From Novosphingobium sp. (GTDB lineage: Bacteria; Pseudomonadota; Alphaproteobacteria; Sphingomonadales; Sphingomonadaceae): DNA of 64,000 nt. Location of the stretch: positions 1-64,000 of the forward strand of contig NZ_JAIXPP010000033.1 of NCBI RefSeq assembly GCF_027486195.1. The letters are read 5' to 3'. The notes under the pieces were generated by a model. It made no database searches. It was not told where the DNA came from and was given only the letters and a program-made list of their open reading frames with translations. A program made the position numbers and the translations under genes. Positions 26,082 to 36,100 of the stretch are shown one piece after another (position 1 is the stretch's first letter; every line of letters starts with the position of its first letter).

Positions 26082-26902
26082 GCGCGCTTCGTACCTTTGT
26101 GACCGGCGCCCTCATGGCTGCGCTGCTCGTCCCGACAATGCCGCTCTTCGCCCAGAACAATGGGCCGCAGCAGGCCGTGACTGGCGACGAGGCTGATGCC
26201 TTCTACTGCGGTGAGCGGCGCCTGGGTTACTGGTTCTACTGCGTACGGCCCAAGCCGGCTGAACCGCCTGAGCAGGGATCGGCGCCCCAGATGCAGTCGG
26301 CAACGGCCCAGCTGGAAGCCGTCACGGCCGAGCTGCGCGAACTGAAGGCCCGGGCAATCATCGAGCCGACGCCTCAGAACGTGACCGCCTATATCCGCTT
26401 CCAGCGCGAGCAGCTCGATCGGGCCTCTCTGTTTTCCGACATCTGGCAGCGCGCGATCTGGCAGCAGCCCGAGCTCGACTACACGCTCGAGCGCCCGGTT
26501 GGCACACTGGCCAAGCGGCAATGGCAGGACGCACGGGCCGCCGAGCGTGATACCATCATGGCGCACCTCAGTGATCGCTACGGGCTGTTCTATTTCTTCG
26601 CCCAGACCTGCGGCGCCTGCGAAGTCATGAGCCCGATCGTCAAGGCGGTCGCCGACCGCTGGCACCTGACCGTCCGGGCTATTTCGACCGACGGCGGTCC
26701 CTCGCGCCATTTTCCGCAATACACCGTCGAGAACGGGCAGCGCCCGCGCATGGGTTTGGAACCCAAGATCACCCCGGCGCTGGTCCTATGGGACAGCGAA
26801 GCGGGGCGCGCGATCCCGATCGGCTACGGGGTCCTGTCGGCCGACGAGCTGCAGGATCGCATCTTTCTCCTGACCTCAAAGGAAGCCGGTCATGATTTCT
26901 AA
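26078..26902 (+). CDS. traF: F-type TraF, periplasmic thioredoxin-fold assembly protein
   Basis: 274 aa from a GTG overlapping the traN stop by four bases. It has a signal peptide (to about FAQ), the TraF start motif GYWFYC, and a thioredoxin domain with C178-G-A-C181 (FAQTCGACEVM), followed by KITPALVLWD with the cis-proline. Unlike F-plasmid TraF, which lacks the CxxC, this one keeps it, so it may be redox active alongside DsbC. Supports pilus assembly with TraH and TraW. Confidence 0.92.
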   Translation: MSALRTFVTGALMAALLVPTMPLFAQNNGPQQAVTGDEADAFYCGERRLGYWFYCVRPKPAEPPEQGSAPQMQSATAQLEAVTAELRELKARAIIEPTPQNVTAYIRFQREQLDRASLFSDIWQRAIWQQPELDYTLERPVGTLAKRQWQDARAAERDTIMAHLSDRYGLFYFFAQTCGACEVMSPIVKAVADRWHLTVRAISTDGGPSRHFPQYTVENGQRPRMGLEPKITPALVLWDSEAGRAIPIGYGVLSADELQDRIFLLTSKEAGHDF

Positions 26903-28328
26903 GCTGCGCACAGCGGCGCTTGCGCTTGCCGCCACGAGCCTCGTTGCGACCCCGCTCCACGCCAATGTCGGCGACAGCATGGACCGCTTCATGAACGACA
27001 TGGGAGGCGCGGCGAATGTTACCGGGCCGAGCGCCTTCCAGGGCCAGTCGGCAGGCTACTACAGCCTCGGCAATGTGTGGACTCGCTTCCCGCAAAAGAC
27101 GACCAACATTGCCAATCTCCAGCTGCCCAAGGCGCGGGCCGGCTGCGGCGGGATCGACATCTTCGCCGGAAGCTTCAGCTTCATCAACGCGAGCGAGATG
27201 GTCGCGCTGCTCAAAGCCGTCGCGAACAATGCCGTGGGCTTTGCCTTCAGCCTGGCGATCGACACGGTCTGCCCGGAATGTTCGAAGATCATGCAGGAGT
27301 TCGCGCAGAAGGCGCAGCTCATGAACAACCTGTCGATCAACTCCTGCGAGATGGCGCAAGGGCTGGTCGGCGGGATCTGGCCCAAGGGCGATCTGGCCGA
27401 CAAGGCGATCTGCGAGGCAATCGGCAACAGCGAGGGCATCTTCACCGACTATGCGGCGGCCAAGCACGGCTGCGGCACACGCGGGCAGCGAAGCTCGACC
27501 AACTCCGGGGCAGGCGCGAACTATGCCGACGTGAACCCGGCCGTGGCGCGCAACTACACCTGGCATGTCCTCAAGAAGTCCGCCTTCTTCACGCCGAATG
27601 GATCCTTCGACCGCGAGCTCGCTGAATACGCGATGACGCTGATCGGCACGGTCATCTACGTTCCGCCCAAGGACGATGAGCCGGGCAAGTTCGTGCCGTT
27701 TGCTGGCGATGCATCCTCGACCCTGGTGACCGCGCTGCTCGATGGGACGCAAGGCCAGACCGTCCGGGTCTTTTCCTGCGACGAGCCGGACCAGTGCCTC
27801 AATCCGACGTTCCGGGATATGAGCCTCAGCTCCGCTAAGGCAATCCGGCCGCGGGTGGCTGCGCTGATCGGCAGCATGGTGACCGCGATCCGCTCAGACA
27901 CTGCGATAGGCGATGCCGAGAAGGAGCTGCTCCAGGTTGCCTCGGTGCCGCTCTACAAGATCCTGACAGTCCAGGCTGCCTATGGCCGGGGCATGGCGAC
28001 CGATGATCGCGACACGCTTGCGGAAATCACCAGCATCGACCTGCTCTACGCGGTGCTCGACCGGATCGTGTCCGAGGCTGGCCGCTCGATGGCGAGTTTC
28101 ATCGCCGCCGACGAGGCCAAGCTCGCGATCTGGCGTTCGCAGGTCGCTGACGTCCGCTCGAGCCTCGCGCAGCGTCAGGCGACGGGACAGGCCAAGGTCT
28201 CAGCCATCATGCAGATCATCGAGAAAACGGCGATGATCGAGAACATGCTGGCTGCCTCGATGTCCCCATCAATGGCCGCATCGCTCGACTGGTCACGCGC
28301 GCTCCAGTCCCGTTCCATCGTCCCTTAA
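26892..28328 (+). CDS. traH: TraH, pilus assembly protein
   Basis: 478 aa. A signal peptide (cleavage near LHA-N) precedes the TraH domain with SFINASEMVALLKAVANNA, cysteines in TVCPECSKIM and a C-terminal helical part. It is periplasmic/outer-membrane associated, and works with TraF, TraU, TraW and TrbC. Overlaps traF by 11 bases. Confidence 0.93.
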   Translation: MISKLRTAALALAATSLVATPLHANVGDSMDRFMNDMGGAANVTGPSAFQGQSAGYYSLGNVWTRFPQKTTNIANLQLPKARAGCGGIDIFAGSFSFINASEMVALLKAVANNAVGFAFSLAIDTVCPECSKIMQEFAQKAQLMNNLSINSCEMAQGLVGGIWPKGDLADKAICEAIGNSEGIFTDYAAAKHGCGTRGQRSSTNSGAGANYADVNPAVARNYTWHVLKKSAFFTPNGSFDRELAEYAMTLIGTVIYVPPKDDEPGKFVPFAGDASSTLVTALLDGTQGQTVRVFSCDEPDQCLNPTFRDMSLSSAKAIRPRVAALIGSMVTAIRSDTAIGDAEKELLQVASVPLYKILTVQAAYGRGMATDDRDTLAEITSIDLLYAVLDRIVSEAGRSMASFIAADEAKLAIWRSQVADVRSSLAQRQATGQAKVSAIMQIIEKTAMIENMLAASMSPSMAASLDWSRALQSRSIVP

Positions 28329-28341
28329 GGCGAGACAAGTC

Positions 28342-31044
28342 ATGGTCGAGATCTTCACGGTCGGCGGCGGCGAGTACATCGTCAATGTCCTCAATGCCGT
28401 CGCCAGTTGGACGGGCGCGGGGGGCTACAAGAGCCTGATTCAGGTCACCATGGTGATGGGTCTGGCGCTTGCCGTCATTGTTCTTGCCTTCAACCAGGAC
28501 TGGCGGGCCTGGCTCAACTGGTTCCTAGGCGCGACGCTCATCTACATGTGCCTGATGGTGCCGCGCATGGACGTCCATGTGACCGACCGGGTCAACCCGA
28601 GCCTGGCTCCGGCGAACGTCGCCAACGTGCCATTGGGGCTCGCGCTCATGGCGAGCTTCACAAGCCAGGTCGGCGATTATCTCACGCGCTCAGCCGAGCT
28701 CGTCTTTGGTCTGCCCGATGATCTCAACTACTCAAAGAACGGCATGATTTATGGCGCGCGGCTGCTGGAAGCGACGCGCGCGCTGCGGATTTCCGATCCC
28801 GAGTTTGCCGCCAATCTCGACGAGCATGTCCGGCAATGCGTTTTCTACGACCTGCTGCTTGGCCGCTATTCGATGAAACAGTTGGCTGAGAGTGATAACG
28901 TCTGGACCACGATCGCGCCCGGCAGTGCGGCGCGCGCCCAGAAGTTTGTGACCCGCCAAGCCGATGACAGCGTGACTGCCTCGATCGTTACTTGCCGTGA
29001 TGCCTACTCCGCGCTCTCGAACCAATGGGCGGGGCTGATCGATTCCATGGCGCTCAGCGCCGGACGGCAGCTCTATCCGCGCCAGAGCGCCGCACTCGCC
29101 AAGACCAAGCTGCTCGCGGATCTGCCGGTCGCCTACCAGTATCTCTCGGGGGTCTCGAAGAATGCGAGCGACATCTTCCGGCAGGTTCTGACGATCAACG
29201 CGATGAACCAGGCCATGCACGGGTTCGCGGGCGCGAGCGGCACCTCGAGCATCGACGTCTTCGCCCAGACCCGCGCCGACATTCAGACTGAGCGGACCTA
29301 CGCCTCGATCGCGGAGAACGCGATGAAGTGGGTGCCGATCCTCAATGTCGTGCTGACGGTCGTCTTCTACGCGATGTTCCCGGTCATCTTCCCGCTGTTC
29401 CTGATGCCCAAGACCGGGCCGGTGGCGCTGCGCGGCTACGTCATCGGGTTCTTCTACCTCGCGGCATGGGGCCCGCTCTTTGTGATCCTGCACATGATCC
29501 TGATGTTCAAGGGGGCGAGCGATGTTGCGGCGGCCGGCGGCGGCACCGGGCTCTCGCTCGCGACCTTCGCGGGCATGACCGACGTGAACCGCGATATTGG
29601 GCTTCTGGCCGGTTATCTCGTCGCGTCGGTTCCGTTCCTGGCAGGCGGCGTCGCCAAGGGCGCGCTGGCCATTTCTGGGCAAGCGACCTCCTACCTCAAC
29701 CCATCGCAGAATGCGGCCGAGGAAGCGGCGCGCGAGGCGAGCACCGGCAATGTCTCGCTCGGTAACAGCAATCTCGACAATTCGACGGTCTTCTCACGCC
29801 AGTTTGCTCAAGGGGCGCTCAATCCGAGCATCTCCTACGGCGCCCCGCAGACGCGCGGGTTCAGCGATGTGGGCACCCAGACGACAAGCTTCGGTGAGGC
29901 GGAATTCGCGACCGTGCCGAACTCGCAGTACCCGTTTACACCCACATTGGGGCAGGATTTCACGAGCAGACTCTCGACCATGGCGAGCCAGAGCCGGGGC
30001 CAAAGCGAGACCTATTCGAATCTTGCCCAGCAATCGACCAGCTCAGCCGTCACCCGGTTCAACGAGATCCGGAATGCCTACAGTCAGGGGCGTTCTTCGG
30101 AAACGGTCAGCGGCACCGGCAGCAACGACAGCATCGGCACAGCCTTCAGCGAGGTCGACAACGCCTCCACCACCCTGCAGCGCCAGTTCGGCCTGTCGCG
30201 CCGGGCCGCCGACGACATCACCGTGTCGTGGTTCCTCAATGGCCAGGCCAGCGCTGGCGTCGGAGGCAGTCTGGGGCCAGTTGAGCTTGGCGCGAAAGCC
30301 AGTGGCGGGCGAAACAAGTCTTGGACCGACAGCGACGTCGGCATTGCGTCTGAGGATCGCAACCGAATTACAGGGACGTTGCAGCAGCTTTCAGACACGC
30401 GGAACTGGTCGAACACGCGTGAAGGCTTCCTCCGCCAAACGAACTCGAGTTCGAGTTCGCAGGTCTCGACCAGCGCTGCGGGTCTCAGCCGCTCATTGAC
30501 CGAAGCACAGACCTACTCTGTCGAAGCACGTCGCGCCGAAGAATTGGCGAGCCGGCTCGAAAACCAGGCCTCTTGGTACGAAGGTGCGAATGCTGCCGGT
30601 TCGCTCAATCTCAGCCAGGCCTATCGGGAATGGGGCATGGCGGAGCTTGAAGCGAACCGCGACTATTACGGCCCAGTCCGCTTCGACGACATCAATTTCC
30701 AGATGAGCGCACAGGGCCAGCAGCTCCAGGCGCGGTTCGTGGATACCTATGCCGACCGGCTGCATGATGACATTGAGGGGCAATTGACGCTGCCTGAGTT
30801 CGCGCCGGTCAGCCGCCCTGCCGTTACAAGCCAAAGTAGCGTCCGCGCGCATGGACCCAGTGGCGGCGGTGGATCAGGCAATCCTGGTGCGGCTCCTGAC
30901 ACCTCGGGGATCAGCGAAGAAGTCCGGGCGGCGCAGGCGCGAGGCCGAGGCCGGATCGGTCAATCCAGGAGCAATCTTGACGCTACCACTCGAGCGGCCA
31001 AGGGCGCTTCAGAAGAGGCCGCAGACGAGGTGAAGGAGTGGTAG
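28342..31044 (+). CDS. traG: TraG, mating-pair stabilisation and entry-exclusion target
   Basis: 900 aa. The N-terminal half (about 1-480) has several membrane helices, including VMGLALAVIVLAF, WLNWFLGATLIYMCLM and the cluster from about 330 to 440. The long C-terminal periplasmic domain is Ser/Gln/Asn-rich and helical. The order traH-traG closes the operon as in F. TraG stabilises mating pairs with TraN, and in F-like systems its C-terminal region is recognised by exclusion proteins of the recipient. It stops three bases before a convergent small gene. Confidence 0.93.
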   Translation: MVEIFTVGGGEYIVNVLNAVASWTGAGGYKSLIQVTMVMGLALAVIVLAFNQDWRAWLNWFLGATLIYMCLMVPRMDVHVTDRVNPSLAPANVANVPLGLALMASFTSQVGDYLTRSAELVFGLPDDLNYSKNGMIYGARLLEATRALRISDPEFAANLDEHVRQCVFYDLLLGRYSMKQLAESDNVWTTIAPGSAARAQKFVTRQADDSVTASIVTCRDAYSALSNQWAGLIDSMALSAGRQLYPRQSAALAKTKLLADLPVAYQYLSGVSKNASDIFRQVLTINAMNQAMHGFAGASGTSSIDVFAQTRADIQTERTYASIAENAMKWVPILNVVLTVVFYAMFPVIFPLFLMPKTGPVALRGYVIGFFYLAAWGPLFVILHMILMFKGASDVAAAGGGTGLSLATFAGMTDVNRDIGLLAGYLVASVPFLAGGVAKGALAISGQATSYLNPSQNAAEEAAREASTGNVSLGNSNLDNSTVFSRQFAQGALNPSISYGAPQTRGFSDVGTQTTSFGEAEFATVPNSQYPFTPTLGQDFTSRLSTMASQSRGQSETYSNLAQQSTSSAVTRFNEIRNAYSQGRSSETVSGTGSNDSIGTAFSEVDNASTTLQRQFGLSRRAADDITVSWFLNGQASAGVGGSLGPVELGAKASGGRNKSWTDSDVGIASEDRNRITGTLQQLSDTRNWSNTREGFLRQTNSSSSSQVSTSAAGLSRSLTEAQTYSVEARRAEELASRLENQASWYEGANAAGSLNLSQAYREWGMAELEANRDYYGPVRFDDINFQMSAQGQQLQARFVDTYADRLHDDIEGQLTLPEFAPVSRPAVTSQSSVRAHGPSGGGGSGNPGAAPDTSGISEEVRAAQARGRGRIGQSRSNLDATTRAAKGASEEAADEVKEW

Positions 31045-31047
31045 ATT

Positions 31048-31254
31048 TTAGAGGATGAGCTCATCAACGACGAGGTAAATCAAGAACGCAGCCAGCAGAG
31101 CAAAAACCGTGATCATCTTGGCCCGGCCCCAAGGATCGGCCCAGGTCTTCTGCCACGTATACGCAGTTAGGCGATTTTCCGCGATGGCCCGGTCGATCTC
31201 TTTGAGACCCTTCCAGTCCCCGGTCGCAACCGCGTCATCAGATGACTTCAACAT
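31048..31254 (-). CDS. Small tail-anchored membrane protein after traG
   Basis: 68 aa. A charged N-terminal two-thirds (KGLKEIDRAIAENRLTAYTWQKTWADPWGRAK) ends in one hydrophobic helix (about 48-66, ITVFALLAAFLIYLVVDEL). No family is recognised. It is convergent with traG with a three-base gap. In F the exclusion genes sit after traG; that parallel is positional only and the strand differs. Confidence 0.6.
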   Translation of the reverse strand: MLKSSDDAVATGDWKGLKEIDRAIAENRLTAYTWQKTWADPWGRAKMITVFALLAAFLIYLVVDELIL

Positions 31255-31289
31255 AGGGCACCTATTCAGCAGGCAGGCTGCTCCAAAAT

Positions 31290-31326
31290 CGCTGCATTAT
31301 CCCAGAATTCGGGGCTTAATGCAGCG
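31290..31326 (-). terminator. Hairpin terminator of the DUF2779-mcrBC-nuclease operon
   Basis: CGCTGCATTA (31290-31299) pairs perfectly with TAATGCAGCG (31317-31326), with four more base pairs inside (TCCC with GGGG) around AGAATTC. On the minus strand it is followed by GATTTTGG. It lies 50 bases past the stop of the 1132-aa gene. Confidence 0.6.
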
Positions 31327-31375
31327 TTTCTGGCACACAAAATCATGGGTGCCAAGCGGATGTTCGGCGGCATTT

Positions 31376-34300
31376 TCATGAACTGAGTTCAAGATACCGA
31401 CAGAAGGCATTCGCGAGTTGCATCTGACGAGGCGTGCGGCATTCGGCCTCGAAAACTTGCGGAGAGCCGACAAGGATCGTGACGCATTTTGCACGTGAAG
31501 TCGCAACGTTCAGCCGGTTCAGGCTATACAGAAATTCCATGCCGCGCGGCGCGTCGGCATGCGAGGAGCTGGCCAGCGAATAGATCGAGATTGGTGCCTC
31601 CTGGCCTTGGAACTTGTCGACCGTCCCGACCCGCGCTTGGGGGAGCCGGCGTTGGATCTCGAACACCTGGGCATTGTACGGGGCGATGATCAGTATGTCC
31701 GCGATTCCGAGCGGCTTTTCGTTCCCTTCGCGATCGATCCAGGTCGCACCCTGTGCCAATATGTCGGAGACCAGTTCGGCGATAACGTCAGCCTCTTCGG
31801 ATGAGCAATTCTGATTGCCGGAATGCTCGACGGGCAGGAACCTCAGACCCGTGCCATTGGCGATGCCCTTGGCGTTTACCCGCTGCCCGGCCGCTTCGGC
31901 CTTCGCGTCGAGCTTGCCCTCGTAAAAGAGCTCGGATGTGAACGCACAGATATCCGGATGCAGCCGCCAGGTGACGTCGAGAAACAGGCCTTCGTCGGGT
32001 GCGATGGTTTGCTTGCCCGAAAGCAGATGGTCGAGCGCAGAGCAGCCGGTGCCATCCGGGTGACTGCCTTGCATGGGTTGGTCGAGCTGCTGCGGGTCTC
32101 CGAGCAGAACCAGCGTTTTTGCCGCCTGCGAAACGGCCAGCACATTCGCCAGCGACATTTGTGCCGCCTCGTCGACAAAGAGAACGTCGAGACTTTCAAA
32201 GGCATCCTCGGTCGACCACAGCCATGCTGTGCCGCCTGCAACGCTGCAATCCGCGTTGAGCGCGGCGAAGACCTCCGCATTGTTCTTCTTCGCGAACCGC
32301 AGCCGGTCGGTTCCTTCTTCCTTGGACCCGCCTTTCGGCTTTTGGATGCAGATCAGGGCGGTGTTGGCCTCCTCGGCGACCTCAATGATCTTGTTCAAGA
32401 GGTTGCGGATCACTTCGTGACCATTGGCCACGATCCCCACCTTCTTGCCTTGCCGGACGAGCTCGCAAATCATGTGCCCACCCGTGTGGGTCTTGCCGGT
32501 GCCAGGAGGCCCCTGGATCGGCAGCACGCCTGCTGAGATAAGCGGGCCGATGCGCACGCCCGCATCAAGGGGCTTTTCACCGGCGCGCCGCACGGCGCTG
32601 CCGTCTGCAATGCGCGGCGCCACGCGCATCAGCATGTCGCGCGCCGCCTGGTAGGTTTCTCCCTCGTCCATGCCATGCTCGCAGACATGAGTTGCCAGTC
32701 TGACCAGCGCTTCCTGCATCGGTTTGGACGGCACATGCTCATGCACGAAGACGGCGACAGGATGTTCGTCCGCCATCGCTGAGGCCTTCTTGATGTCGAT
32801 GGTGCGCTGTTCCCTTGAGATGTCCTCAACGGTGCCCAGCGTCAGGCCGCCCTGCGCTCTCAGCCCTTTGCCTGCGCGGATATCGGCTTCCTGCACCGGG
32901 AAGCTATAGCGATCGATCGGGCATTTGGCTGTACCGCCGACCGTTTCCAAGAAGGTGAGACCTGCGAGGCCAGCGCGCTCGTCGATGAGTTCGTCTGCGG
33001 AGAGGTCGCTGAGGCGGAAGTATTCCCACCAGGTCGCCTTTTCCTCGCGGCGATGCCATTCGAGAAGATTGGCCAGGAGCCAGCGCGCATGCTGCTCGGC
33101 GGTGCGCTCTTCCGGATCGACAGGCACGTCGGCAGTCAGCTGCTCAATCAGCGGCGTGATCCGCTCGAGCCATTCGGAAAGGCCTTCGCTGGGTCCGCTC
33201 TCACCTGGTTCCGGTCTGGTTACCTCGATGCCTCGAGCAAGGAGCTTGGTGCGTTCGGCTTCCAGCCAATCGCGCAGAGCCTCGGTCGAGACACAGTCGT
33301 CGCGGTTGTAGACTTCGACGGTCTGCTTATCCTCCGGCAGAATCCCCGCCGCGTCGTTTAGTTCAAGGCTCACCTGCAGCCGGTTAAGCGCCAGGTTGGC
33401 ATCGGGCGGGCTGGCGTCACGAACATAGCCGTAAAGCGGCTCGAGCTTCTTGATGGAATAGCTCTCGACGCCCGCACGCAGCGAATGGCGGACCACGCTC
33501 AGCAAATCGACGAACACGAGACCACGCAGCAGCGAATCCAGATCGTCTTCGCGCGTGCCATATCGCCCCATCAGCCGCTTCAGCGCGCCCGGTTCGTACC
33601 CGCCATAGTGGTAGACGTGGAGCTGCGGGTAGACCTTCCTCCGCTCGAGCACGAAATCGATGAATGTCTCAAAGGCCGCCTTCTCACCAGCGCGGTCTAG
33701 CGCCCAGAGCCCGCGGTATTGTGGCTCGCCCTGCTCGCGGAAGTGGAAGCCTAGGAGATATTCCAGCCCATGCTGGCCCACGAAGGAATCTCCCTCGAAG
33801 TCGAGAAAGATATCGCCCTCGCAAGGCTCGGGCAGGCAGTTGAGACCGAAACCTGCCACCGGCGCCAGAAGTTCATAGCGCAGTTCGCCACTGGCTCTGG
33901 ATTCGTGCTGGATCCTGGCCTGCTCGCGAACGCGGGTCAGGGATTCTTTCGAGCCGCGCTCCGGTTTCCATTGCAGGGGCAGCGGCAGTTCTGCCAGCGC
34001 CGTTGCCGTGGTGACGCCGTGATCCTTGAGCTCGGCAATCTGCATCGAGGAGATGCCCGCGACGAGGCACAGGTGATCGTCATCCCGGCGCTGCTTGTCG
34101 CAGCGCGCGCTCCAATTGCAGATGTCGCAGTTTGAAGTCGGCTCCGGGTAAGTCTGACCAGACTGCTCGCTTCCGATCGCTCCGAGCAATCCTTGCTTCA
34201 CCTGACGATGGTAGGCGGCGAAATCGGCGAGCCGATACCGCTCCGGTTCAAAGTCGGTCCAGGGCGGGATGACGCTGGCGAAGACCGGCATTGTGCCTTG

Positions 34301-34774
34301 CACTTCCCCGATGAGCTCGGAGTAAAGGCACAGCTGAAGGACTGTGCCGCCTTTCGTTTCCCGCGCGAGCTTGGTGTCGGCGGCTTCGTAGGACCAGTTG
34401 CCGAGGTCGCTTGGGGCCTCGACGCGCTGCAGGATGTCGGCGCGGCCAGCCCAGGATCCGCCTCGAAGTGCGCCCTGGACGATCACGTCTATGCCCGCAC
34501 GCATTGCGGCGATGGTCTGGGCGACGGCGTCGTCGCTGACGTCCACACCTTCAATCACGACGCATGAAAGGCCTTGGGCGCGCAAATGGTCCACATAGGC
34601 CAGCTCGTGCTGCTTGCCACGCTCCCAGAGCGCCTCGAGCGCTGGATCGAAGAATTTCGGGCGCGAAAGTTCACCGCGCGCTGCCGCATGCTCCAATTGG
34701 GTCAAATGCCGGCAGTTCAGATATCCCACCAGATCGGTAGCGCTGAGGCGCGGCGTTCCATTTTGAATTTGCAC
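31376..34774 (-). CDS. Cas4-like nuclease fused to Dna2/UPF1-like helicase (TM0106 family)
   Basis: 1132 aa. The N-terminal RecB/Cas4-like nuclease has GRAD113 and a YEAAD133-T-K135 core, framed by C21 and the triplet C216, C219, C225, a probable 4Fe-4S cluster as in Cas4 and AddB. An RNase H-like middle (DIFLDFEGD, later NRDDCVSTEALRDWL) follows. The superfamily 1 helicase has Walker A at 755-762 (GPPGTGKT), VDEAAQMSL and VGTVDKFQGQEAPI. Resecting or unwinding foreign DNA is the likely role. It is last in an operon with DUF2779 and McrBC, 18 bases after mcrC. Confidence 0.88.
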   Translation of the reverse strand: MQIQNGTPRLSATDLVGYLNCRHLTQLEHAAARGELSRPKFFDPALEALWERGKQHELAYVDHLRAQGLSCVVIEGVDVSDDAVAQTIAAMRAGIDVIVQGALRGGSWAGRADILQRVEAPSDLGNWSYEAADTKLARETKGGTVLQLCLYSELIGEVQGTMPVFASVIPPWTDFEPERYRLADFAAYHRQVKQGLLGAIGSEQSGQTYPEPTSNCDICNWSARCDKQRRDDDHLCLVAGISSMQIAELKDHGVTTATALAELPLPLQWKPERGSKESLTRVREQARIQHESRASGELRYELLAPVAGFGLNCLPEPCEGDIFLDFEGDSFVGQHGLEYLLGFHFREQGEPQYRGLWALDRAGEKAAFETFIDFVLERRKVYPQLHVYHYGGYEPGALKRLMGRYGTREDDLDSLLRGLVFVDLLSVVRHSLRAGVESYSIKKLEPLYGYVRDASPPDANLALNRLQVSLELNDAAGILPEDKQTVEVYNRDDCVSTEALRDWLEAERTKLLARGIEVTRPEPGESGPSEGLSEWLERITPLIEQLTADVPVDPEERTAEQHARWLLANLLEWHRREEKATWWEYFRLSDLSADELIDERAGLAGLTFLETVGGTAKCPIDRYSFPVQEADIRAGKGLRAQGGLTLGTVEDISREQRTIDIKKASAMADEHPVAVFVHEHVPSKPMQEALVRLATHVCEHGMDEGETYQAARDMLMRVAPRIADGSAVRRAGEKPLDAGVRIGPLISAGVLPIQGPPGTGKTHTGGHMICELVRQGKKVGIVANGHEVIRNLLNKIIEVAEEANTALICIQKPKGGSKEEGTDRLRFAKKNNAEVFAALNADCSVAGGTAWLWSTEDAFESLDVLFVDEAAQMSLANVLAVSQAAKTLVLLGDPQQLDQPMQGSHPDGTGCSALDHLLSGKQTIAPDEGLFLDVTWRLHPDICAFTSELFYEGKLDAKAEAAGQRVNAKGIANGTGLRFLPVEHSGNQNCSSEEADVIAELVSDILAQGATWIDREGNEKPLGIADILIIAPYNAQVFEIQRRLPQARVGTVDKFQGQEAPISIYSLASSSHADAPRGMEFLYSLNRLNVATSRAKCVTILVGSPQVFEAECRTPRQMQLANAFCRYLELSS

Positions 34775-34792
34775 GATAATGCCCCCGAAAAC

Positions 34793-36100
34793 TCAGCACG
34801 CTTCAGTTTCGGCAAGCTCGAGCGTGAGCTGCCGCAATTGTTGGATGACGGCTTGCCGTGAGCCGAGTTCGACGCTCATCGTGTGGAGCCGGGCTTGATC
34901 TGCGCCGATCCGGTGTGACGCCAAAGTGCCAGGGCTGTCAGCCAGCGCGAAGTGATGCGGATAGAGCAGGCTGAGGCTGTTGCAGTGGTAGATCTGCCCA
35001 TAGGCCATCATCTGATAGACGTCGGCCTGAGAGACCCCCTGCTTGGGATCGTCGATCCGGGAGGAAATCCGCTTCCACTTGGTATCGATGATCTGCACGA
35101 CCTCATTGCCACGCTTAACCAGAATATCGGGCCTGGTCTGAAACACCTGGCGGCCATCGGTCTCATTCTCGAGGCAAAAGAGACGTCCGCCTTGAAGGCT
35201 GACGCTAAATCCTGTGCCCGAGAGCGCGCGCTTGAGCAGGCGGCCCACATACTCCTCGAACAGCGTGTTCATTTCGAACAGAAGCGAGAAGCCATCCTGC
35301 CGGCCCATCGAACTCGTCTGGAACCGGTCGCCGAGGAGAAGCCGGGCTAGCGTGATCAGCTCCTTCCAACGCGCGTTGGTGCGATCGAGATGCACGTCGT
35401 CCCAGCGCAATCCGCTTACCGGAACATCGGCAATGTCGGCATAGGCGAAGCCCAGCTCGGCCAGCCTGCGCTGGTTGTCCGCATTGTTCGAAACGCGCAG
35501 CAGCCGGGAAACAGCTGCCTTCATGATCTGATTGAGCGGGGTGTCAGGCGACAGTTCGTCAAAACGGCAGGCGAGACGCTGCGGCGAAGCGGCGAGACGC
35601 GTAAACTGCCGCACCACATCAAGTCGCCCGCGAAGTGCGGGCAATTCATCCTCGCAGGCCATGTAGCGACGAGGCATGCCCTGCCGCAGGGCGTCGGCGA
35701 GCTTTCGGGAAAACAGCCCGATCAGGACTTCGAGCAAGGTGTCGCGCTGAGACCCAAGCGCCGTCAAGGTGCCGCTGTCGATCTCCAGATCGAGCGCGAC
35801 GGCCAGCATATGCACCAGGCGATCCCGCAAGTAGCCGCGATTGTCGGAATCGCTCTCTGAAGGTTTGGCATCGATCTTGGGCAGGATTTCCAGCGCACAC
35901 CCATCAGCGACAATTACGCCCACCACCTGACGAGCTCCAAGAGCATGCCGGCCATGCTCCAGGATTCCCTTTCCATTCTTGCCGGCTAGGGGGGAGCGGC
36001 GCGCAATGGCGACGAGCCTGTCTGCTGCCCATGCGGGGATGCATTCCTCACCCTCGCCATAAGCGAGCGATTGCCATTCGAGGAGTGATCGCCGGATCAC
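34793..36100 (-). CDS. mcrC: McrC-family nuclease subunit
   Basis: 435 aa. The N-terminal part carries the McrC DUF2357-like/5-methylcytosine-restriction features (GVIVADGCALEILPKI; RGRLDVVRQFTRLAASPQRLACRFDELSPDTPLNQIMKAA). The PD-(D/E)xK nuclease has D325 in TRPDILVKR and the IIDTKWK motif (D339, K341), so the active site looks intact. McrC binds the McrB hexamer and cuts DNA after translocation. Starts four bases inside the mcrB stop. Confidence 0.93.
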   Translation of the reverse strand: MIRRSLLEWQSLAYGEGEECIPAWAADRLVAIARRSPLAGKNGKGILEHGRHALGARQVVGVIVADGCALEILPKIDAKPSESDSDNRGYLRDRLVHMLAVALDLEIDSGTLTALGSQRDTLLEVLIGLFSRKLADALRQGMPRRYMACEDELPALRGRLDVVRQFTRLAASPQRLACRFDELSPDTPLNQIMKAAVSRLLRVSNNADNQRRLAELGFAYADIADVPVSGLRWDDVHLDRTNARWKELITLARLLLGDRFQTSSMGRQDGFSLLFEMNTLFEEYVGRLLKRALSGTGFSVSLQGGRLFCLENETDGRQVFQTRPDILVKRGNEVVQIIDTKWKRISSRIDDPKQGVSQADVYQMMAYGQIYHCNSLSLLYPHHFALADSPGTLASHRIGADQARLHTMSVELGSRQAVIQQLRQLTLELAETEAC

